NCBI GenBank assembly: GCA_026996165.1
Contig: JALWMP010000142.1
Location: 1 to 37,546, forward strand
DNA from: Campylobacteraceae bacterium
GTDB lineage: Bacteria > Campylobacterota > Campylobacteria > Campylobacterales > Sulfurovaceae
Reading direction: 5' to 3'
DNA: 37,546 bases
The translations under genes and the position numbers were made by a program. The notes below the pieces were generated by a model. The model worked only from the letters and a program-made list of their open reading frames with translations, searched no databases and was not told where the DNA came from. Below, piece by piece: positions 15,301 through 23,980 of the stretch (the first letter of the stretch is position 1; each line of letters opens with the position of its first letter).

Positions 15301-16008
15301 ATGAGATTAGACAAATACTTAGTTAAAAAGGATTACTTTGAGAGTCGTAACCGTGCATTAGATGCAATTAAACGTGGTAAAGTATTTGTCAATGGTCAAG
15401 TGGCTAAAGCGTCGATGAAGTGTGATGAGAACTCTAACATTGACATTGACCAAGAGAAGTTCTATGTGAGTCGTGCAGCTAAGAAGTTGGAGCTTTTTTT
15501 AGAGGAGTACCCTTTGAACTTAGAGGGAAAACGAGCTGTTGATGTAGGTTCAAGTACAGGTGGTTTTGTGCAGATACTTCTTGAAAGTGGTGTTGCGTCT
15601 GTAGCGTGTGTAGATGTAGGAATAAATCAGCTTCATCACTCATTGCGTAATAGTAGTAAGGTCTCTATCTTTGAAGAGACTGATGTTCGCCTGTTTAAGC
15701 CAACAGAACCCTTTGACCTACTCACTTGTGATGTCTCCTTTATTTCGCTTTTGCAGATAATAGAAGCCATAGATAGACTCTCTAAAAGTGAGATGATTTT
15801 GCTCTTTAAGCCACAATTTGAAGTGGGACGCAATGTAAAACGAGACAGTAGAGGTGTAGTTGTAGATAGAGAGGCTATTTTAGAGGCTAAGAGTAGATTT
15901 GAAGCTAAAGCTAAAGAGTTAAAGTGGGAGTTGGTCTATAAAACTACCTCTAAGCTTACAGGAAAATCAGGAAATGTAGAGTATGTTTACTACTTTAGGA
16001 AGTCATGA
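15301..16008 (+). CDS. tlyA: TlyA-family rRNA 2'-O-methyltransferase
   Basis: Methylates ribosomal RNA riboses (in characterised members 16S C1409 and/or 23S C1920), which affects capreomycin sensitivity; the old hemolysin label is incidental. I start at ATG 15301, where MRLDKYLVKKDYFESRNRA begins the S4 RNA-binding domain and GAGG sits 6 bases upstream. The extra 11 residues of the tracked ORF are not family-like. The S4 domain covers ~1-60. The FtsJ-like SAM domain follows, with AVDVGSSTGGFVQILL, VACVDVG and LTCDVSFISL. Length is 235 residues. The TGA stop overlaps the ribF ATG (ATGA). Confidence 0.92.
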   Translation: MRLDKYLVKKDYFESRNRALDAIKRGKVFVNGQVAKASMKCDENSNIDIDQEKFYVSRAAKKLELFLEEYPLNLEGKRAVDVGSSTGGFVQILLESGVASVACVDVGINQLHHSLRNSSKVSIFEETDVRLFKPTEPFDLLTCDVSFISLLQIIEAIDRLSKSEMILLFKPQFEVGRNVKRDSRGVVVDREAILEAKSRFEAKAKELKWELVYKTTSKLTGKSGNVEYVYYFRKS

Positions 16009-16820
16009 AGTTAACAAATAAGATAAAATCTATTACTATCGGTTCATTTGATGGTATTCATTTGGGACATCAAGTATTAATAGAACAAGCTCAAGCAGTA
16101 GTTGTCATAGAGCGAAATAGTGGCTACTTAACCCCAGGATATAGACGAAGTAACTACTTAAAAAAGCCTTGCTTCTTCTACCACTTTGAAAAAATTTATC
16201 AGCTATCAGCCAAAGAGTTCGTCGATAGACTCTGTATAGATTTTCCTAAATTAGAGACTATTGTGGTTGGGTATGACTTTGAGTTTGGTCATAAAAAAGA
16301 GGGCAATACAGCTTTGCTAAAAGAGCTATTTTATGGAGAAGTGATAGTAGTAGATGAGATAAAAATAGATAATATATCTGTTCATTCAAGAACTATTAAT
16401 AGATATTTAAAAGAGGGGAATTTATATTTAGTCAATAGACTTTTAGGACGACCTTTTAGTGTAGAGGGAGATGTTATTTTAGGTCAAGGACTAGGAAAAA
16501 GAGAGTTAGTCCCTACTATTAATCTTAATATATATGACTATCAGTTACCAAAAAATGGTGTCTATATTACACGCACTAAAATTGCTGATGAGTGGTTAGA
16601 GAGTATTAGTTTTGTTGGTATTAGACAAACAACAGATGAAGCTTTTGCAGTAGAGACACATGTTATAGATAACGTTTTAGGAGAGCTTAAATGTAACATT
16701 ACTGTAGAGTTTTTAGAGTCTATTCGAGAAAATAGAAAATTTAATAGCTTAAAAGAGTTGAAAACTCAGATTAATTTAGATATAACTTATGCTAAAAATT
16801 ATTTTAAGGACAATAGATGA
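16005..16820 (+). CDS. ribF: Bifunctional riboflavin kinase/FAD synthetase RibF
   Basis: Makes FMN from riboflavin and then FAD. The N-terminal nucleotidyltransferase domain has ITIGSFDGIHLGHQ and VVGYDFEFGHKKEGN. The C-terminal flavokinase domain starts near LLGRPFSVEGDVILGQGLGK and has VPTINL in place of the common GFPTxN. At 271 residues it is shorter than the E. coli enzyme (313), as in other Campylobacterota. It overlaps both tlyA and the rhodanese gene by ATGA junctions, so the three are co-translated. Confidence 0.92.
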   Translation: MKLTNKIKSITIGSFDGIHLGHQVLIEQAQAVVVIERNSGYLTPGYRRSNYLKKPCFFYHFEKIYQLSAKEFVDRLCIDFPKLETIVVGYDFEFGHKKEGNTALLKELFYGEVIVVDEIKIDNISVHSRTINRYLKEGNLYLVNRLLGRPFSVEGDVILGQGLGKRELVPTINLNIYDYQLPKNGVYITRTKIADEWLESISFVGIRQTTDEAFAVETHVIDNVLGELKCNITVEFLESIRENRKFNSLKELKTQINLDITYAKNYFKDNR

Positions 16821-17218
16821 AAAAGACATTGTTAACATTGGCTATTTTAAGTGTAAGTCTCTTTGCAGAGTTTAAGAGTATAGATGTACCAGAGTTTGAA
16901 AAGATGAAAAAAGATGGTGTGCTTGTAATAGACATACGAACTGCACCAGAGTGGAAAGAGACAGGTATTATAGAGGGGGCAAAAAAGATTACCTTTTTTT
17001 CTGAACGAGGACAAGCTTTGATTGCTGATTGGTTTTTTGAACTTGGACACCTTATTAAAGATAAAAAGACACCATTTATTATCTACTGTGCCCATGCAAG
17101 TCGTTCAAAATCACTAGGTGAGGGTTTAGATAGCTTGGGGTTTGAACATGTCTATGAGCTTAAGGGAGGCATTGTAAATGGTTGGATTAAGGCAGGAAAG
17201 AAGACTGTAAAAGAGTAA
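16817..17218 (+). CDS. Periplasmic rhodanese-domain protein
   Basis: The 133-residue protein has a signal peptide (MKKTLLTLAILSVSLFAE) and a single rhodanese domain. Family marks are LVIDIRTAPEWKETGIIEGA near the start, IIYCAHASRSK with the candidate catalytic Cys91, and LKGGIVNGWIKAG at the end. The active-site loop CAHASRS resembles single-domain sulfurtransferases. A role in periplasmic sulfane-sulfur handling is plausible for a sulfur-metabolising organism but is inference. It overlaps ribF by 4 bp. Confidence 0.85.
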   Translation: MKKTLLTLAILSVSLFAEFKSIDVPEFEKMKKDGVLVIDIRTAPEWKETGIIEGAKKITFFSERGQALIADWFFELGHLIKDKKTPFIIYCAHASRSKSLGEGLDSLGFEHVYELKGGIVNGWIKAGKKTVKE

Positions 17219-17263
17219 AATTTAAAACCATTTAAAAAAATCTAATATTTTATTCTTGATGTA

Positions 17264-17272
17264 TGGTATAAT
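17264..17272 (+). promoter_or_regulatory. Extended -10 promoter for greA-argC
   Basis: TGGTATAAT is a perfect TATAAT with an upstream TG extension. It lies 33 bases before the greA GTG start, in the 87-bp gap after the rhodanese gene, with AT tracts upstream and no clear -35, as usual in this phylum. Confidence 0.65.
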
Positions 17273-17305
17273 AGCTCTCTTTAAAACATATAATGAGGTG
17301 ATACC

Positions 17306-17791
17306 GTGCAAAAAGAACCAATGTTAAAAGTAACATTTGATAGATTATCTACTGAATTAGAGCAACTAAAAACTGTTGAACGTGCAAAGATAGCAAAGGT
17401 CATAGATACAGCTAGAGAGTTAGGTGACTTAAAAGAGAATGCAGAGTACCATGCAGCTAAAGATAAACAGGGGTTAATGGAAGCTCGAATTTTAGATTTA
17501 ACTGATTTGGTAGGTAGAGCTCAAGTGATAGACCCATCAACTCTACCTCATGAGCGTGTTAGTTTTGGTTCAACAGTTGAGTTGGTAGACCAAGAAGATG
17601 ATTCGGAGGTGACTTATACTTTAGTTGGTACACAAGAGTCAAATCCTGATAAAGGTTTAATCTCTATTGGCTCTCCAATGGCTCGTGCCTTACTTGGAAA
17701 AGAGGAGGGTGATGAGGTTGAGATTGTTCTACCTTCTGGTAAAAAAACTTTTGATGTTGAGGCTATCTATTATAAAGAGATAGAACTATAA
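17306..17791 (+). CDS. greA: Transcript cleavage factor GreA
   Basis: Rescues backtracked RNA polymerase by stimulating transcript cleavage. The 161 residues are standard. The N-terminal coiled coil carries the acidic tip ARELGDLKENAEYHAAKD (about residues 38-55) and the C-terminal FKBP-like domain has ISIGSPMARALLGK. The start is GTG at 17306: GAGGTG lies 5 bases upstream, and the resulting MQKEPM start agrees with Campylobacter GreA as I remember it. ATG 17321 is the alternative but has no ribosome site. It shares one base with the argC start (TAATG). Confidence 0.95.
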   Translation: MQKEPMLKVTFDRLSTELEQLKTVERAKIAKVIDTARELGDLKENAEYHAAKDKQGLMEARILDLTDLVGRAQVIDPSTLPHERVSFGSTVELVDQEDDSEVTYTLVGTQESNPDKGLISIGSPMARALLGKEEGDEVEIVLPSGKKTFDVEAIYYKEIEL

Positions 17792-18798
17792 TGATAAATG
17801 TTGGTGTTGTAGGAGCAAGTGGTTATACAGGTCTTGAATTAGTCAAGATGTTGCTTAATCACCCTAAATTTGTTCTAAAATATTTAGCAACTACTACTGG
17901 TGATACTCTTATTGAAACATTGCACCCATCATTGGTAGATGTTATTACTTTCTCTGTAGAAAAAGCTTCAGTTGAGAGTGTATCTAAAAATTGTGAGTTA
18001 GTCTTTTTAGCACTACCTCATAAAGCCTCTATGGGTTTTGCAAAAGAGTTAATAACTAAAGGGGTTAAAGTAGTTGACCTTTCGGCTGACTATCGGCTAG
18101 AGCTTGATACCTATGAAGAGTACTATTGTAAGCATGAAGATAAAGAGCATTTAGATGAAGCTGTCTATGGGCTTATTGAGTACTATAAAGATGAGTTAAA
18201 AGAGGCTAAGTTAGTAGCAGGACCTGGATGTTACCCAACAGCTACACTACTTGGTATTTTACCTTTTATTCCATATCTTGACCATAATGCACCTCTCTTT
18301 GTAGATGCAAAGTCAGGTGTTAGTGGAGCAGGTAAAAAGCTTTCAGAGACAACTCATTTTGTAACAGTTAATGATAACATTTTTGCTTATAATCCACTAA
18401 AACACCGTCATGCTCCAGAGATAGAAGAGAAGATTGAAAAGATACATGGGGTAAAGATGAACGTAAACTTTGTTCCACATCTTATTCCTGCTACTCGTGG
18501 TGAGTTAGTATCGGTCTATGCAACTCTAAAGGAGGATATTGAACCTTTAGATATATTAAAAGAATTCTATAAAGATGAGAGTTTTATTCGTATAAGGGAA
18601 AGACCAGTAGATATAAAAAGTACAGCAGGAACACACTTTTGTGATATATTTGCTACTAAAAATGGTAATGGGTTATTTGTAAATTCAGCTATAGATAATC
18701 TACTTCGTGGAGCATCTTCTCAAGCTCTGGTTGCTGGAAACTTAATGTGTGGCTTTCCTGAAGGAATGGGTATTCCTACTATTGCTTATGTACCATAA
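17791..18798 (+). CDS. argC: N-acetyl-gamma-glutamyl-phosphate reductase ArgC
   Basis: Third step of arginine synthesis, the NADPH-dependent reduction of N-acetylglutamyl phosphate. The 335 residues begin with the nucleotide-binding VGASGYTGLEL. Catalytic Cys is in AGPGCYPTATLL (about residue 147). KSGVSGAGKK and HRHAPEIEE carry the other conserved catalytic segment, and the protein ends normally. It is coupled to greA by a TAATG overlap; no other arginine gene lies in the window. A short hairpin follows, facing the convergent kinase gene. Confidence 0.95.
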   Translation: MINVGVVGASGYTGLELVKMLLNHPKFVLKYLATTTGDTLIETLHPSLVDVITFSVEKASVESVSKNCELVFLALPHKASMGFAKELITKGVKVVDLSADYRLELDTYEEYYCKHEDKEHLDEAVYGLIEYYKDELKEAKLVAGPGCYPTATLLGILPFIPYLDHNAPLFVDAKSGVSGAGKKLSETTHFVTVNDNIFAYNPLKHRHAPEIEEKIEKIHGVKMNVNFVPHLIPATRGELVSVYATLKEDIEPLDILKEFYKDESFIRIRERPVDIKSTAGTHFCDIFATKNGNGLFVNSAIDNLLRGASSQALVAGNLMCGFPEGMGIPTIAYVP

Positions 18799-18801
18799 TA
18801 A

Positions 18802-18824
18802 GAAGAGAACTATTCATTCTCTTC
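18802..18824. terminator. Weak hairpin between convergent argC and FIST kinase genes
   Basis: Stem GAAGAGAA with TTCTCTTC encloses a 7-nt loop. It lies just after the argC stop and overlaps the last codons of the opposing kinase gene. There is no clear T-run, so termination would be inefficient. Confidence 0.3.
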
Positions 18825-20915
18825 ATCTTCATCAATAAGTTTTGGTGGAGGGGTAGGAATAGCCCCTTTATCTGGAAGTCTAATAATAAAGGTTGTCTTT
18901 TTGTTTAAAATACTTATAGCTTCAATATTTCCTTTAACTCTCTCTATCATATTTTTTGACATATAGAGTCCCAATCCTGTACCTTTTGTTTTATGTTTAG
19001 TTGTAAAGTAAGGTTCAAAAATATTTTTAAGGATTGGTTTTGGGATTCCTCCTGCATTGTCTTGAACAGCAATGACTAACTCATCTTTTTCATGATAGAC
19101 TCTAATTGAAATTTGACCATTTTCAATTTCACGCTCTTCCATCGCATCACGAGCATTGTTAATAAGATTCATAATAACATGTTTAAAGTCATTTTCAAAA
19201 CCTTTATATTTAATCTCTTCAGGACAGTCAAGTTTAATACTAATTTCAGATTTAATAAGAGTCTCGTGTATAAGTGAAATAGTTGCTTCTATAGCTTTTT
19301 TTACGTTAAAGGTTTGAGGTATATCAGATGACTTATCAACAAATCGTCTAAAGTCCTCAACCGTCTCAGATAAAAACTGAATGGAACTATTTACCTTTTT
19401 AGAGAGTTCAGCTATATCAATCTCATCTTCACGTCCAAGTTGTGCTTTAATAAGTGTATCATTCATAATCCAAGATACATGGTTAAGTGGTTGTCTCCAT
19501 TGGTGGGCAATATTTTCTAAAATTTCACCCATAGAAGCCAAACGAGATTGTTGGTTCATAATAGCATTTTGACGCTTCTCTTTTCGTACAGCATTTTTAA
19601 TCTTTACCTGTAGGTCTTTGTTAAGGTTATTAAGCTCTTCTGTTCTTTGCTCAACCATATTTTCAAGATTTTCAGCTAATTGATTTAGTTCACTTGCTGT
19701 TTTGTGCATAATAGAGTAAAGATTTTTGTTAGCAATCTCAAAAGGACCAATATTTTCATTGGTATATTTGGTTAGTTCTATATAGTCAGATGTTGACTCT
19801 GTAATAGCAGCCATAACAAAGGTATGATTATGGTATGTATTTGGTTGGTTTTCAGTATTGAAATACTCTTGTGCTGTACTATAACCAAAGATATGATTAT
19901 TGCTTTTAATAATTGATATATAGTGTAAAATAGGAATCCTAAAACCGTACTCATAAGAGATACAAGAACCAATCCAAAGTGCTTGAGCAGGTGTTTTACT
20001 TAAAAATTCATGAATCTCTTCAACTCTATTCATCATAGCATTGTAGTTACCAATAGAGAGTTGAACAACATCTCCTACCTCTAATGGTTGGGCTACTTTT
20101 AGACTTTGATTTTTGAAATCTATATCTAATATATGTGCCGTAGATGAGATATTGTTTTTTGTAATATAGAGTGGAACTTGAATCGATACTGATGGGTCTT
20201 CTTCAATATTAGGGAAATATTTTTTATAAATATCAAGAGAAGCAATATTGTCTATAGTTTTAATAAAGTTACCTTCTACCTCTGTAATTCTCTTTTTCTT
20301 TGAAATTGGCTTCCAGTCAAATGCTTGAAAAAGCTCAACATTTAGGCTCTCTCCGTGCATAAATATTAAGATAACAGCTTTAGGGTATATGATATTGTTA
20401 TGAAAAATAAATTCACACTTTTTTTGTTGACTATGAGTTGCCCCTCCTCCAAAGATTTTTAAGTGTCCAAAGTGTTGCCCAATTTGGTCAATGTAAGATG
20501 CAGTATATGATTCATTATAGCTTGAAAGAATCTCTAGTGCTTTTGTGTCTGGTTGAAGATGTTTCCCAATCTTTGTAATATCTAAAACAGGAGCTTTTCC
20601 TTTAACATAGTTAATCCCAATATCTAGCACTTCACATGTCAAACGACTAGTTTGAAACTCCATAATAGATATAATAGGGTCATTGTTTGAATCAGATATT
20701 TGATGATTTGACATAGATGTAAAGCTTTGCATTCCTACAATAATAGAATTGGGAAAGTTGTTGTGCATTTTATTTAGTAATTTTTGCAGTTTTTGCTGGT
20801 CAGAGTCTGGAAAGTTAATCTCTATTAGAAGTCTGTTCGAGTCTTTAATATGATGTTCATTGATCCATTTTTGAAAATTTTTATAGCTTTTATAGTAGTG
20901 TACAAGTTGTCTCAT
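18810..20915 (-). CDS. Soluble FIST-domain sensor histidine kinase
   Basis: The 701-residue protein has no membrane segment. Residues ~1-385 fit the FIST N and C sensory domains, thought to bind small ligands such as amino acids; IFGGGATHS and SIGNYNAMMNRVEEIHEFL are visible landmarks, and the region ends in an ALWIGSCISYEYG-type segment. A coiled coil follows (about 405-455, LNQLAENLENMVEQRTEELNNLNKDL). The HisKA-like box is GEILENIAHQWRQPLNHVSW, with candidate phosphohistidine H471. The ATPase domain follows with NLINNARDA, DNAGGIP, IFEPYFTTK and GTGLGLYMSK motifs. The tail is acidic. No response regulator is adjacent. It lies 9 bp after the YggS gene, which follows rseP by 9 bp, so the three are probably one transcript. 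Confidence 0.88.
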   Translation of the reverse strand: MRQLVHYYKSYKNFQKWINEHHIKDSNRLLIEINFPDSDQQKLQKLLNKMHNNFPNSIIVGMQSFTSMSNHQISDSNNDPIISIMEFQTSRLTCEVLDIGINYVKGKAPVLDITKIGKHLQPDTKALEILSSYNESYTASYIDQIGQHFGHLKIFGGGATHSQQKKCEFIFHNNIIYPKAVILIFMHGESLNVELFQAFDWKPISKKKRITEVEGNFIKTIDNIASLDIYKKYFPNIEEDPSVSIQVPLYITKNNISSTAHILDIDFKNQSLKVAQPLEVGDVVQLSIGNYNAMMNRVEEIHEFLSKTPAQALWIGSCISYEYGFRIPILHYISIIKSNNHIFGYSTAQEYFNTENQPNTYHNHTFVMAAITESTSDYIELTKYTNENIGPFEIANKNLYSIMHKTASELNQLAENLENMVEQRTEELNNLNKDLQVKIKNAVRKEKRQNAIMNQQSRLASMGEILENIAHQWRQPLNHVSWIMNDTLIKAQLGREDEIDIAELSKKVNSSIQFLSETVEDFRRFVDKSSDIPQTFNVKKAIEATISLIHETLIKSEISIKLDCPEEIKYKGFENDFKHVIMNLINNARDAMEEREIENGQISIRVYHEKDELVIAVQDNAGGIPKPILKNIFEPYFTTKHKTKGTGLGLYMSKNMIERVKGNIEAISILNKKTTFIIRLPDKGAIPTPPPKLIDEDEENE

Positions 20916-20924
20916 CTTCTCTTC

Positions 20925-21599
20925 CTAATTAAATATTTTTGAACCTATACGTACAAGGTTAGAACCACACTTAATGGCAAGTTCATAGTCATTGCTCATA
21001 CCCATTGAGCAGATGGTTGCTCCATCATATTTTAGTGAATCAAAAATCTTATGTGTTAACTCAAAACTCTTTTGAATCTCTTTTTCATCTTCAACATAAG
21101 CTCCAATACACATAACCCCTTTAAGCTTTAGTTGAGGACATGTCTCTTTAATCTGTTGATATATATCAACAGCTTCATCAGCCTTAACACCAGATTTGCT
21201 CTCTTCATTTGCAGAATTAATCTGTAAAAGGCATGAAAGTTTTTGATTCTTCTCTACTAATTTTTTATTTAGTGCATTAGCTAACTTTATAGAATCTAAT
21301 GACTGTAAAAGAGTAGGACGTAGCTCTATAAGTTTATTTACTTTATTGCTTTGAAGATGTCCTAACATGTGCCACTCCAATGGTAGCTCATCTAAGTTTT
21401 GCATACGTTGTTGAAGCTGTTGAACTTGGTTTTCTCCAAATGCACGTTGTCCTAGTTCATAGAGGGTTTTGATGTTCTCTTCATCTGAGTATTTTCCTAC
21501 TGCAACTAGCTTTACAATATGGTGTTCATTAATACTTACTCTTGCTTGTTCTATATTCCAAATAACTTCATCTAAGTTTTTTCTTAATTGTTCTTTCAT
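20925..21599 (-). CDS. YggS/PLPBP-type pyridoxal phosphate homeostasis protein
   Basis: Binds PLP and buffers vitamin B6; no catalytic activity is established for the family. The 224 residues contain LVAVGKYSDE, with the PLP lysine at about K36. HMLGHLQSNKV, the CLLQINSANEESKSG segment, and SMGMSNDYELAIKCGSNLVRIGSKIF at the C-terminus follow. The lysine motif reads VGK instead of the commoner VSK. It lies between rseP and the FIST kinase with 9-bp gaps. Confidence 0.92.
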   Translation of the reverse strand: MKEQLRKNLDEVIWNIEQARVSINEHHIVKLVAVGKYSDEENIKTLYELGQRAFGENQVQQLQQRMQNLDELPLEWHMLGHLQSNKVNKLIELRPTLLQSLDSIKLANALNKKLVEKNQKLSCLLQINSANEESKSGVKADEAVDIYQQIKETCPQLKLKGVMCIGAYVEDEKEIQKSFELTHKIFDSLKYDGATICSMGMSNDYELAIKCGSNLVRIGSKIFN

Positions 21600-21608
21600 T
21601 TTGTTATC

Positions 21609-22664
21609 CTATCCAAATAATCTATTTAAGTCGTTGTATAAGCCTAAAAGCATTAGACTAAGTAGTATTGCCCAGCCTAAAAGTGTCAATTTTATCATAA
21701 CAGAATCACTAGCAGGTCTTCTAGCTATAAGTTCATACAGATGAAACATTACATGACCACCATCTAGTGCAGGAATGGGGAGTAAGTTAATAACCCCTAG
21801 ATTAACTGAAATTAGTGCTGAAAACATAAGTAGTGCAACAAAACCCATTTGAGAGACTTTTGAAGTGGTATCAACAATACCTACTACTCCACCTAAGTTT
21901 TCCATAGGAATAAGACCAGAGATAACTCTTTTTAGACTCTCCACTATATATTGTGAAGCATTTAAAGTTTGATTATAAGCAAATTTTATACTTTTATCTA
22001 TAGGGTAAGATATAGTTGTATAGGCTTTTGGATTAGGGCTAATACCTAAAAGATAGCGTTTTTTTTCTTCTCCAAATCTATTTTTTGTATCAATAAGTTT
22101 TGGAGTAATAGTAAGGTCAATATATTTTCCATCTCTTAAAATAGTTAGTTGATGTTCATTATGATTAAATGCAGTATTTTCCCCAATATCTTGCCAATAC
22201 TTAATAGGATTTCCATCAATATTGACAATAGTGTCTCCTTTTTTTATACCAGCAAGTTGAGCAGGAGAATCTTTCATAACATCTCCAACATTAGCTAGTG
22301 GTGTTTGAATACCAATAAAAGCAACTATTAGGTAGAGTAAAAAAGCTAATAAAAAGTTGGCAAAAGGTCCAGCTAGAGAGATGACAATACGTTGAAGAGG
22401 TGTTTTTGTATTGTAGGAGTCCTTATCGTAACTCTTTTTACTTGGGTCACTGTCATCTTGTCCTTTCATACGAACATAACCACCAAGGGGAATTGCAGAT
22501 ATACTCCACTCTGTATTGCCAATTTTTTTAGTGAGTATTCGTTTTCCAAAGCCTATACTAAAGACTTCGACATGTACTCCAAAAAAACGAGCAGCAAGAA
22601 AGTGACCTAGCTCATGAAAAAATATTAAAAAGGAAAATACCAATAGTGATATAAAAATACCCAT
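21609..22664 (-). CDS. rseP: Site-2 zinc metalloprotease RseP
   Basis: Intramembrane protease that cleaves anti-sigma factors or signal-peptide remnants. The 351 residues hold the zinc motif HELGH at 17-21 in the first membrane segment (FFHELGHFLAARFFGV). One PDZ domain lies at about 115-190 (SPAQLAGIKKGDTIVNIDGNPI). The third zinc site is in NLLPIPALDGGHV near residue 300. Only one PDZ domain is present, against two in E. coli, as in many bacteria. A strong extended -10 lies upstream, and yggS follows after 9 bp. Confidence 0.95.
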   Translation of the reverse strand: MGIFISLLVFSFLIFFHELGHFLAARFFGVHVEVFSIGFGKRILTKKIGNTEWSISAIPLGGYVRMKGQDDSDPSKKSYDKDSYNTKTPLQRIVISLAGPFANFLLAFLLYLIVAFIGIQTPLANVGDVMKDSPAQLAGIKKGDTIVNIDGNPIKYWQDIGENTAFNHNEHQLTILRDGKYIDLTITPKLIDTKNRFGEEKKRYLLGISPNPKAYTTISYPIDKSIKFAYNQTLNASQYIVESLKRVISGLIPMENLGGVVGIVDTTSKVSQMGFVALLMFSALISVNLGVINLLPIPALDGGHVMFHLYELIARRPASDSVMIKLTLLGWAILLSLMLLGLYNDLNRLFG

Positions 22665-22698
22665 AAAAGTCCTATATTCTTGAATTTGTGTAAAAAGA

Positions 22699-22704
22699 AT
22701 TATA
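22699..22704 (-). promoter_or_regulatory. Extended -10 promoter for rseP-yggS-FIST kinase
   Basis: On the minus strand TTGGTATAAT provides a TG-extended perfect -10 about 35 bases before the rseP start. It is the only strong -10 in the 140-bp divergent gap on this strand. Confidence 0.6.
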
Positions 22705-22804
22705 CCAAGCTTAGGTTAAAATGAAATGTTTTTTTTTTAGAGAGAAACTAAAGTTATTATGATAAAATAATTTACAAAATAAATAAGTCAAAAAAGGAAT
22801 GATT

Positions 22805-23941
22805 ATGGATAATAGCAAAGAAGAGATAGATAAAATTGTTAAAGAGAAAAAGTCTGAATCTCCAACAGAAGAATTTATTGAGAATAGAGTAGATGAACTT
22901 CAAAATGAAGAAGAGAAAAAGAGAGAATCTCAAAGTAATGAACAGATTGATGAAGAGAGTGGTATTAAAAAGGTTGAACCTAAATCTACTGAAATAGTTA
23001 AAAAGAACAAATTGTCAGAGGCTAAAGAGTTAATAAAAAACTCTAAAGAGTTGCTTTCAAAAGTTGAAACTGAAGTAGAAGAGTGCAAAGTTGGTGTCTC
23101 AAAGGCTGCAGAAGAATTTGATAAAGCTAAGAGAAATTTCAACAATACAACATTTAAAAACTCAAAAATGCTTTTAGAGAAGTTAGGTTTTGACTATAGC
23201 TCTTATGATGAAGCAGAACCATTTGAGTTATCACTTGATAAAGATGATAGTGAAAATTTTTCAGTTAAAGATATTAACTCTGGTAAATTTACAGGTTTTA
23301 TTTTAGCTCTTTTAGTTGCCTTAGCTACAGTAGGAGGATTGGTCTATTTGGCATTAAGTAAATTAAATATAAAGATTGACCCAAAAACAATTACTCCTGA
23401 AACAGCAATGGAGCATGTCGACCCTGTATTGAATTGGATTGGAACATTAGGTGGTCATACAGGTGGGAACAGTATGATAGGTGCTATTATTTTAGGTTTC
23501 TCTGCACTTTTAGTGGCTTGGTTAGTTTATGCAGTTCGTGTTTACTTTAAAGAGAACAAAAACCTACAAATTGCTAAGCAAACATTAGAGAAGTCTAAAG
23601 ATTACTATCTAACCAAAAAAGAACATAAAAAAGAGATGCAAAAGATTGACTCTCATCTTCGAGAAGCGACAGCAGAAGTTGGTAATTTTGAGGCTATTTT
23701 AAATGAAAAAGTAGGAACATTAAAAAGAATTCTTCATATTGAAGGTGAATTTGACGAAGATAAAGAGTATCACCCAAGTTCAAAAAAGATTATGCGTGAA
23801 ACAGAAAAAATTATGCAAGGTATTGAAAATTTACTAAATACAGCAATAACAAAAGAGGGTAAATTAAACAGTAAATCTGTTCAAGCCTTAAGTAATGCTA
23901 AAGCAGTTTATGCTGATTATTTAGCTCGAATTTATGATTAA
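22805..23941 (+). CDS. Unrecognised coiled-coil membrane protein with two membrane segments
   Basis: I do not recognise the family. The start is placed at ATG 22805 because AGGA (22795-22798) is 6 bases upstream; the tracked ATG 22799 is too close. That gives 378 residues. The first ~155 are highly charged (Lys/Glu), with heptad-like Leu/Val spacing around KELIKNSKELLSKVETEVEE. Two hydrophobic segments follow at about 161-183 (FILALLVALATVGGLVYLAL) and 224-245 (MIGAIILGFSALLVAWLVYAV), separated by a ~40-residue loop containing GGHTGGNS. The C-terminal ~130 residues are again helical and charged. Both ends should be cytoplasmic. It stands alone between rseP and pgsA with its own AT-rich upstream region and a good terminator. 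Confidence 0.7.
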   Translation: MDNSKEEIDKIVKEKKSESPTEEFIENRVDELQNEEEKKRESQSNEQIDEESGIKKVEPKSTEIVKKNKLSEAKELIKNSKELLSKVETEVEECKVGVSKAAEEFDKAKRNFNNTTFKNSKMLLEKLGFDYSSYDEAEPFELSLDKDDSENFSVKDINSGKFTGFILALLVALATVGGLVYLALSKLNIKIDPKTITPETAMEHVDPVLNWIGTLGGHTGGNSMIGAIILGFSALLVAWLVYAVRVYFKENKNLQIAKQTLEKSKDYYLTKKEHKKEMQKIDSHLREATAEVGNFEAILNEKVGTLKRILHIEGEFDEDKEYHPSSKKIMRETEKIMQGIENLLNTAITKEGKLNSKSVQALSNAKAVYADYLARIYD

Positions 23942-23947
23942 TTTTTT

Positions 23948-23980
23948 AAAGATGTAGAAAGGACTACATCTTTACTTTTT
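23948..23980 (+). terminator. Rho-independent terminator of the coiled-coil membrane protein gene
   Basis: A perfect 10-bp stem AAAGATGTAG/CTACATCTTT with a 6-nt loop (23948-23973) is followed by ACTTTTTT. It overlaps the stop codon of the convergent pgsA gene. A matching T-run is missing on the minus strand, so it serves mainly the plus-strand gene. Confidence 0.75.
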
